A DNA stretch of 64,000 nucleotides, taken from contig OX439044.1 of assembly GCA_949317995.1 (NCBI GenBank), forward strand, positions 15,194,141-15,258,140. The letters are read 5' to 3'. Positions 57,685 to 64,000 of the stretch are shown here, piece by piece (within the stretch, counting starts at the first letter, position 1; every line of letters begins with the position of its first letter). Under the pieces are notes generated by a model. The model searched no databases and was not told the DNA's origin. It saw nothing but the letters and a program-made list of their open reading frames with translations. Origin of the DNA: Acholoe squamosa (taxonomy: Eukaryota > Annelida > Polychaeta > Phyllodocida > Polynoidae). Position numbers and translations under genes: made by a program.

Positions 57685-58031
57685 CGTTGTATATATATTA
57701 GTGCCGTTCATCCGAGAGACGTGTTCGTGTGGTGCTCGTTCCTTCTATGCCAGCTAGGTGTCGCTTTGCGATACCCTGTTGGTACAAGAGGGGGCAGCAC
57801 CATGCCTCGCATCCAGCTTCTACTAAGAAGCCGGACGAGCGGCAGAAGGGGACTGGACATGGTCCAGTCAAGACGCTAGTTATAACTCACTGAACATTAA
57901 ATAAAGTCCTACCCGAGAGGTAGGGGTATCCGGGGCTTTGCCCAACCCGAACTACTCGTGTTGTGTTGGTATCTTTAGTGATAAGCGAGCCAACGAGCCA
58001 CCCAACATATAAGTCGATACGAACCATTACA
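57685..58031 (+). repeat. Possible degenerate LTR inside the element
   Basis: TGTATATATATTAG at the left and CGAACCATTACA at the right give TGTA...TACA ends, with ATTAAATAAAG in the middle. This looks like a solo LTR of another family nested in the host element. No target duplication was verified. Confidence 0.35.
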
Positions 58032-59379
58032 CAGGTAGGAGTCGACCTGAGCAGGTCATACCTGTATTAATCCCCATAACTTATCTGATTTTTCGCCATT
58101 ATGGTGCAGCGCCAGCTCACTACTACCACCTGGTGGAATTTAGATAAACTAACCATAGCGTCCCTGGATACAGGACCCGCGCTAAGCCAAATGAATCAAT
58201 CGAGCTCTGTACTTAGGTTTTATACGTTGACAAAATGATATTGACCTCACATCCTTTTTCTGTATTGACCGTGGCCTGCCTGCAACCCATAACAGACAAA
58301 CTATAGGTCGATGAATTGTCTCCTGTTCCTGTCATTTCCTCAACAGGCCTACCACCAACACAGCATCGGTTCTTTCAGTACCAAAGGCCAAACCCAAGGA
58401 GAAAGGACCAATACCATAAATTCCAGAAACAACCAACACCGAAACAACATGGCAACTTATAACCCAATAGCTTCCTCGCCACAGAACATTTCAGGCAACA
58501 AATGACAATATCACCATAAGGAACATCAGAACCTACCTCCCAGCAGTATACACCCAAATTGACACTTCAGGAGACACAAATAGAGACTTTTCAAAACCAA
58601 TTGTTGTATAACCATGTTTTAAATCCAAATCGCTGAGACACAATTGTGACATTAATTTAAGATTTTTGATGAATTTTATGAGAACAACAAATAGCCTTCT
58701 GGCTTGCCTCTCTAGGTGCTATAGAATTCATCATCTTCACCACTGTTTTTCAAGCTCAACTATGAGCGTTAGTCAAATTAGTTATTTATAGCAATAAGTT
58801 GTATATATCCCATTTTTGTATATTTTCGTGAAAATTACCATGTTCTAGTCAACAGTAACACTGAACACCACCTTGACTTATACCTTATACCCGACTGTGT
58901 AGCCAACCCTACACAACTTCAGTTGTAAGCCTTGGTAGTGTGGAGCCAAAATTTATCACCCTCGTGTTGGCTATTGACACCACAACAAGAATCACCAAAC
59001 TTGGTTAATTTTCATCTGGATATATCTCATTGCATATTAGTATATTAAACCAAACATGTTATCAAACCAGGAAAATTTTCTTTTTCCGACAATAACAAAC
59101 CGGTACATATATATTTTAAGCATTGTACATATCCCTGCATTTACAATCTGTATATATAGAATAAGTCACTTGCTCCACACAAAAACTTTATTTTTGTAAT
59201 TCCATAAAGGAACTATATTCTTTATACTGCATATGATGTCAAACTCATCAGGTTTTCACAAAAACCCTGTATTTGTATTATAATACCCATAATTGTCAAT
59301 GGACTTGGCAAGGCCTTATTTTTTCTACTTATTTTTCTCCCTTTACACTCGTGCAGAGACGAGTAGGAATGTGGGGATT

Positions 59380-60046
59380 TGTCAATGGACCATTCTGGGT
59401 ATTATTAATATTTTTCATATTTACTAATTTCTTCGCCATATAAAGCCTAAGCTCTGCCCACGATCTACACTCAATAATCTCCTGTGTCCCCAACAGGAAC
59501 CAGGATCCATAAGCTATTACCAACCCTACTCCCTCCCATGGAACTCTGTGACATAAGGTACAAGGATGTAATAACATTCCAACCTTATCTATATCCACAC
59601 AGTTCCACTGGAGGAAGTGCGACCCACCTGTGGTGCCATATTTGGAATGAGAGGATATTTCACAATCTCCTCTCAATTCTCATTAACATAATCTACCCAC
59701 AGGTGGCACTCTCTCTTTATGACTTGTGTCACTATTCTATTGAGCCACATGTATAAAACATTTCGCAATACTGTGAGCTGCTCAAGCCCTTAATATAAAA
59801 GGCAGCTTGAGCAGCTCCCAATCTATCTATTCTAAGCGTATCTCTCCCAACTTACACCTTACACCTATACCTAGAACCTACAACAGGTTGAGCTATAAGA
59901 TCGGAGGCAGAGCTTGGATATTGGCGAGTGTTATCATTGTTACCATCTTGACGAAACACTCATGTCAGCTATGCAATAAAAGGATCAAATGAACTTCTCT
60001 GGATTCCGTGTATATTCACTTCACCACTTGTAACGGTCCGTTGACA
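59380..60046 (+). repeat. Right (3') LTR
   Basis: Same length and ends as the left LTR; differences are scattered single bases. Followed by TGTG, the target duplication. Confidence 0.92.
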
Positions 60047-60231
60047 TGTGTTTGTACCTGCTGACATTTTCTTTTTTCATTTCATCTTGAAGCTTTGCAA
60101 TAACTGGCCAGGTTTACGGTACACAGAATGACCATTTGGCAAGGGCAATTATTTTTAGCAACATACATGTCGCATGGTTTATCCGAAAATGTGAAGGTCT
60201 AAGTAGAGTGAGATATCATAGCGTTTCCCTA

Positions 60232-60302
60232 TCCTCTACTATACCAAGGTTCGAGTAGGGTTCAAACTGATAACACAGTGGACACCATTGAGCTAGGCCC
60301 TG
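60232..60302 (-). mobile_element. tRNA-derived SINE fragment
   Basis: Minus strand GGGCCTAGCTCAATGGTGTC (A box TAGCTCAATGG) followed by CAGTTTGAACCCTACTCG (B-box-like). The acceptor arm is absent, so it is SINE-like. Confidence 0.5.
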
Positions 60303-61498
60303 TAAATTATCTTAAAACTGCCTGATTTATGAGATATATAGAGATAATGGGGAGATTGATAACATGAACCTTCCTCCAAGGATCTTCAATTGTGTAAATC
60401 ATGTCACTACAAATGTAGGCATATTTGAGGAGGACCCAACCATCAGACAAAAATGTAATTAATCACACCCGAATTTGCAAAAACAATAAGGTGTTTATAA
60501 TTTGGGAACGTTTAGAAAAGGTTAGGATAAAAAAGACGTTATAAAACACGTTTCTTCTGACTCCAAAAAATGTCTCTTTATTAGTGTTTCTTCGATGTTT
60601 CAAAAACATGTTAGAAACGTTTCTAATAACGTTAGTTTGTTACATGTTTCAATGCTAGAATTGTGGATGAAGCTCATAAGAATGCCACAGACCACACCTA
60701 TAGAAGAAAATGTCACAAAGGTGCAGGCTAAACATGAATTTGAAAATTCATTAAGAATTAATGTTAGATCATTTAAGATTCATAACAGAGCAAAGTACAC
60801 AAGTAAACCATCCCAACTGGATAATCAAAGACTTTTTATGGCATTTTCCATAAAAATGTGTCATAAACAAATAAATAATCATCGATAACTTTATAAGGAA
60901 AATTATTTTTAAAAAAACAACACAGAAACATAGGAGATATGACATTTTCGGTAAATATAAATTCTCACTTTTTGGGTTAAAAAAACTATGGATTTTTAGC
61001 AAATCTATATACACTAAAAGTCAATGTCAAAATCGATCAGGTTAAGAGTATAAAAGTATTATTTACGATTTTTTCACTTTTATTTCTTGCAAGTTTACGA
61101 GCTTTACCTTTACGCTGTGTGTGCACTTTTTTGTGTTCTTTTCCTTAATAAATGTTTATAGCAGAAAATAGAAACAAAAGAATAACGTTTTAAATGTTAA
61201 AAAAGCACAAAGTACTTTTGCCAACTGGAATACCTATCCTATGAAGAGGAAAATGGTGTCCATGCCACTATAAAGGATAACTTTGAAGAATGGTCAGTCA
61301 AAAGCGCTTGTTCCTTTGCACAAACTTTTCTTAGTTTTGCTAGTCACTTCTTACTTTAATACCTCGTGTATACATAAGGTGCGAGAGACGTTCAGTTGCA
61401 ACTTAGGCTACCTCATCCAATCTTACATGGCACAAAAAGGCTAGGTTGGTTGATTTTATTAGGGCACAGGCGTCGCCAAGTAATTTTTTTCCATTCCA

Positions 61499-61723
61499 TA
61501 CACTGTAAAAGAATAATGAAATAATGGTGGAATCCTCATCCCAGAGTTGCCAGAGATCCGTTGTTATTTTCACAGAGATTCCTTGTACATTTGTGTACCA
61601 CTGTACTGCCACCTAGGGCTTCTTGTAAAAACTATAGTGGTTCACTAGAATACAATTATGGTGGTCCAATGTCCAGTTTTACAAGGTTCCCTGGTAGATT
61701 CAACAATTATTTTTTACAGTGTA
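61499..61723. mobile_element. MITE, 225 bp, TACACTGTAAAA inverted ends
   Basis: TACACTGTAAAAGAATAAT at the left matches the reverse complement of ATTATTTTTTACAGTGTA at the right with one mismatch. Non-coding. The ends resemble those of 42944-43746 (TACACTGTT), so the two may be related. Confidence 0.8.
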
Positions 61724-64000
61724 CATTTAGAATTTCTTTGTTCATTCACCTGTGCGTAACTAGCCATAAGGCCTATAAAAGGGGGAACAGAAAAAGTCCA
61801 GACCACCATTTTAAACATTTCAGCTGTTGTGCAGGGGATCTAAAATTTCCAACGCCTCCTGTGGGGGAGGGCAAAGCCCCCCCCCCCCTCATTAGGCCTA
61901 GGGGATGCTCATTTTAACAAAAGGGGAGGGGTGGTGGCTTTGTGAAAAGGGACAGAAAAATTCAGACCCCTCTTGGAGGAGGGGCAAAAGCTTATCACCC
62001 CTTTTAAGCAAAAAAAAAGACTGCATGGTACTATAGAAGGGTAGGTTGGGGTGAGACGCCCTCAATTTATAAATGTGTCATTTCTAAGGAATTTATTGCT
62101 AGTTATAGAATACTTTTTACATTAATCAAAGGATAGAATAATATGTTCTTCACGTGCAAAAGCTTGTCAGCCCTGCATCATAGAATGTCATGATAAAGCA
62201 TGTGTGAAAAAAGTGGGCCTTTTACCCTATTGTCTAGAGGCTGGGGTAAAAGACCCACATGCACATAAAAGAGCATCATAATTGGAATAAATGTTCCATT
62301 TAGATTCTTATCATAAAGAAAGATGCTAAAGATAATCTTCATGAACTACCATTAATAATCTTCATGAACTGCTATTAAGATTTGGACATCATAAACCATC
62401 TAAAGTAGCATTTTAGATATTTCATAGTGAAGTTCAAGGGATGACAGGGTAGGATGAGTTAAGATACCCTAATAACATGTAAATAGTCTAGTTTTAAGAA
62501 AATAATTCCCAATAAATGCATATTTTTCACACTAATCAAGAGAAGGAACAAGGTATCATACCTGTGGAATAGGTTGTCAGCCTAGCCTGTGGGAATATTA
62601 GCATAGAATGTTTGACAAAAAAGAGGGGCAATTTACCCCACATGTCAAAAGGCTGGGGTAATTAAAAGGCCCACAACAATGGAGCAAAATGCATGGACCC
62701 AATGATTATATAATGGTCGCGTAAAAGGCCCATGTAGTCTAGCTGTTGGAATAAAAGGGAAGGTAAATGAAATGTATCTTTATGGCCTACTCTTCACTCC
62801 TTAATCTTATAGCACCTAAGCAAATACTTTCACCCTATATTAATAGTTCCTATCTAACATATTCCGTGACCCTTTTATTTCTAATCATCTGAAATTGAAC
62901 ACAATGATCCTAACAGTTATAAAATGTTGAATTTCTGATAAGTCAGCTATTTCTCATCCAATCATAATGAAAACCTACAAAAAAAGGTCTCCTTGAGGTT
63001 ATCTTTATTTTCAAGTGTTACATGGCTGTATAGTCCTACAGCTGGTACATTAAACATGAGGACTAAAGTACCTTTTACCCCCAAAGGGCCTCCCTGCAAA
63101 CAAACAAAAAACACACATATTTCTAACATTAAAAATTTAAAAAAACGTTCAAAAATGGTGCAGAAAACGTTTGTCAAAACTTCAAAAAAAAAACGTGTGT
63201 TTTTTGTGTACATAATAAAATGTGATTTTAAACAACGTTTTTAAAAACGTTATTTTCACTTTTTTTGTTTTTTTAAAGTAGAAAAACATTGGTCTTGTGA
63301 GGAGGGGGGGAATCTAAACCAAGTGTATATTTGACCCTGTAATGTTCAGATGAAGAGTCCCAAGCTCTATCCATTAGGCCACCAAGGCTTGTATATAAAG
63401 TGGAGATATTGAGGGCTATATAAGTCAGCATGTCAGGGTGTATGCTCCCTTTCTGAAATGTTTGGATCAGGTTGAAAAAAGGTTAAAGGAAAAACGTTTT
63501 TCTTTAAAGGGGGGCTAGCACCGCAAACTAACAACATGGGTACCGGTTCAAAGAGTGATCATAAAATCGCGGGAACAAGCAGAAAATCGCGGCACTCTGA
63601 TTGGTCAAGGGGTGGTCACATGACTTTTTAATGCTGGCATGCATTACCATGCCAGGGCCCCTTTAAACCTAATATGTTCAGGAAAGGTTGGGAAAAAACA
63701 TTTTTATCAGAACCTTAAAAAAAAAAAAAAGTTTTTTCTTTATCCCTATTCTGCCCCTTTCCTGAACCTTAAGAAAAACTGGGACAAAAACATTTCAAAG
63801 GTAAGTAACCTTTAAAAAACCCTTTCAAAACGTTCAGTAAAGGTAGGGTAGGGTGGGGTAAGGCGCCCTTAATTTACAAATGTGTCATTTATAAGAAATT
63901 CAGGGCTGCTTCCAGAATGCTTTTTACATTAATCAAAGGATGATATTTTCTTCAATTGCAAAAGCTTGTCAGCTCTGCTCCATAGATGGTTACAGTAAAT
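61724..64000. other. Repeat-rich DNA without recognised genes
   Basis: A dispersed unit recurs at 62047-62200, 62445-62600 and 63845-64000 (AATTTATAAATGTGTCATTT, ATTAATCAAAGGAT, GCAAAAGCTTGTCAG). A C/G-run block like those in the 18-22 kb inverted repeat lies at 61830-62035. No exon is supported. Confidence 0.6.
63285..63410 (-). mobile_element. tRNA-derived SINE fragment
   Basis: Minus strand TGGCCTAATGGATAGAGCTT is a clear A box with tRNA-like D-arm; the B box (GGGTCAAATATA) is decayed. Confidence 0.45.

Larger units (their letters stand above)
54242..59379 (+). other. Internal region of the LTR element, no intact genes
   Basis: After the left LTR comes CGA and TGGTGGATGAACCC, the expected place of the primer site, but I could not assign the tRNA. 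A protease-like LVDSGAS is at about 54564-54584. Around 55655 a Cys-rich reading CRGCHATSPGRFCLMC is visible in a short frame. The plus strand is rich in C and A, and no frame exceeds about 90 codons. GTGGGGATT before the right LTR may be the polypurine tract. Confidence 0.7.
53575..60046 (+). mobile_element. LTR retrotransposon with two LTRs and TGTG target duplication, pol lost
   Basis: Two 667-bp LTRs (53575-54241, 59380-60046) flank 5.1 kb. The sequence TGTG sits directly before the left LTR (53571-53574) and after the right LTR (60047-60050), a 4-bp target-site duplication. The internal part has a short gag/protease relic but no RT, RNase H or integrase frame. It is a non-autonomous or decayed copy. 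About a dozen differences between the LTRs, counted by eye, suggest a modest age. Confidence 0.88.

Overview
The window is eukaryotic and looks like the genome of a marine invertebrate. The signs are spliced genes with phase-1 domain exons, a selenoprotein with an in-frame UGA, tRNA-derived SINEs, a LINE tail, foldback elements, many hairpin MITEs and two LTR retrotransposons. Foldback elements with tandem-repeat arms recall the TU elements of sea urchins, and the VMO-I, LamG-like and sushi content fits an invertebrate deuterostome. The sequence does not fix the phylum. Almost none of the real coding sequence lies in long open frames, so most of it was found by reading splice sites and domain signatures on the minus strand. 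Layout: (1) 1-5767, a minus-strand Ty3/Gypsy retrotransposon with an intact gag, a -1 frame pol that runs off the left edge, a tRNA-His-type primer site and an LTR. (2) 5768-13970, gene-poor DNA with a foldback element, hairpin MITEs and an AT microsatellite. (3) 13977-42906, one very large minus-strand gene. (4) 42907-50670, mostly repeats (a 45-bp minisatellite, a degenerate repeat, SINE and MITE relics), with one candidate signal-peptide exon. (5) 50672-53183, a complete five-exon minus-strand selenoprotein W gene with a UGA Sec codon, a candidate SECIS and a poly(A) signal. (6) 53575-60046, an LTR retrotransposon with two 667-bp LTRs and a TGTG target duplication but no intact pol. (7) 60047-64000, repeats only. 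The large gene is the main feature. Twenty-two exons, nearly all phase 1 at both ends, join into about 2370 codons. From N to C they encode a Thr-rich mucin segment with a duplicated 153-residue unit, two LamG-like domains, a VMO-I-like domain, a short Thr-rich exon, a second LamG-LamG-VMO-I block, two Thr-rich exons, nine sushi (CCP) domains, one transmembrane helix and a short basic tail. This predicts a modular type I membrane glycoprotein. I do not know a characterised protein with this domain order. Its introns hold a 4-kb inverted repeat, a LINE tail, a foldback element and many MITEs. The true 5' end (signal peptide) is not fixed.
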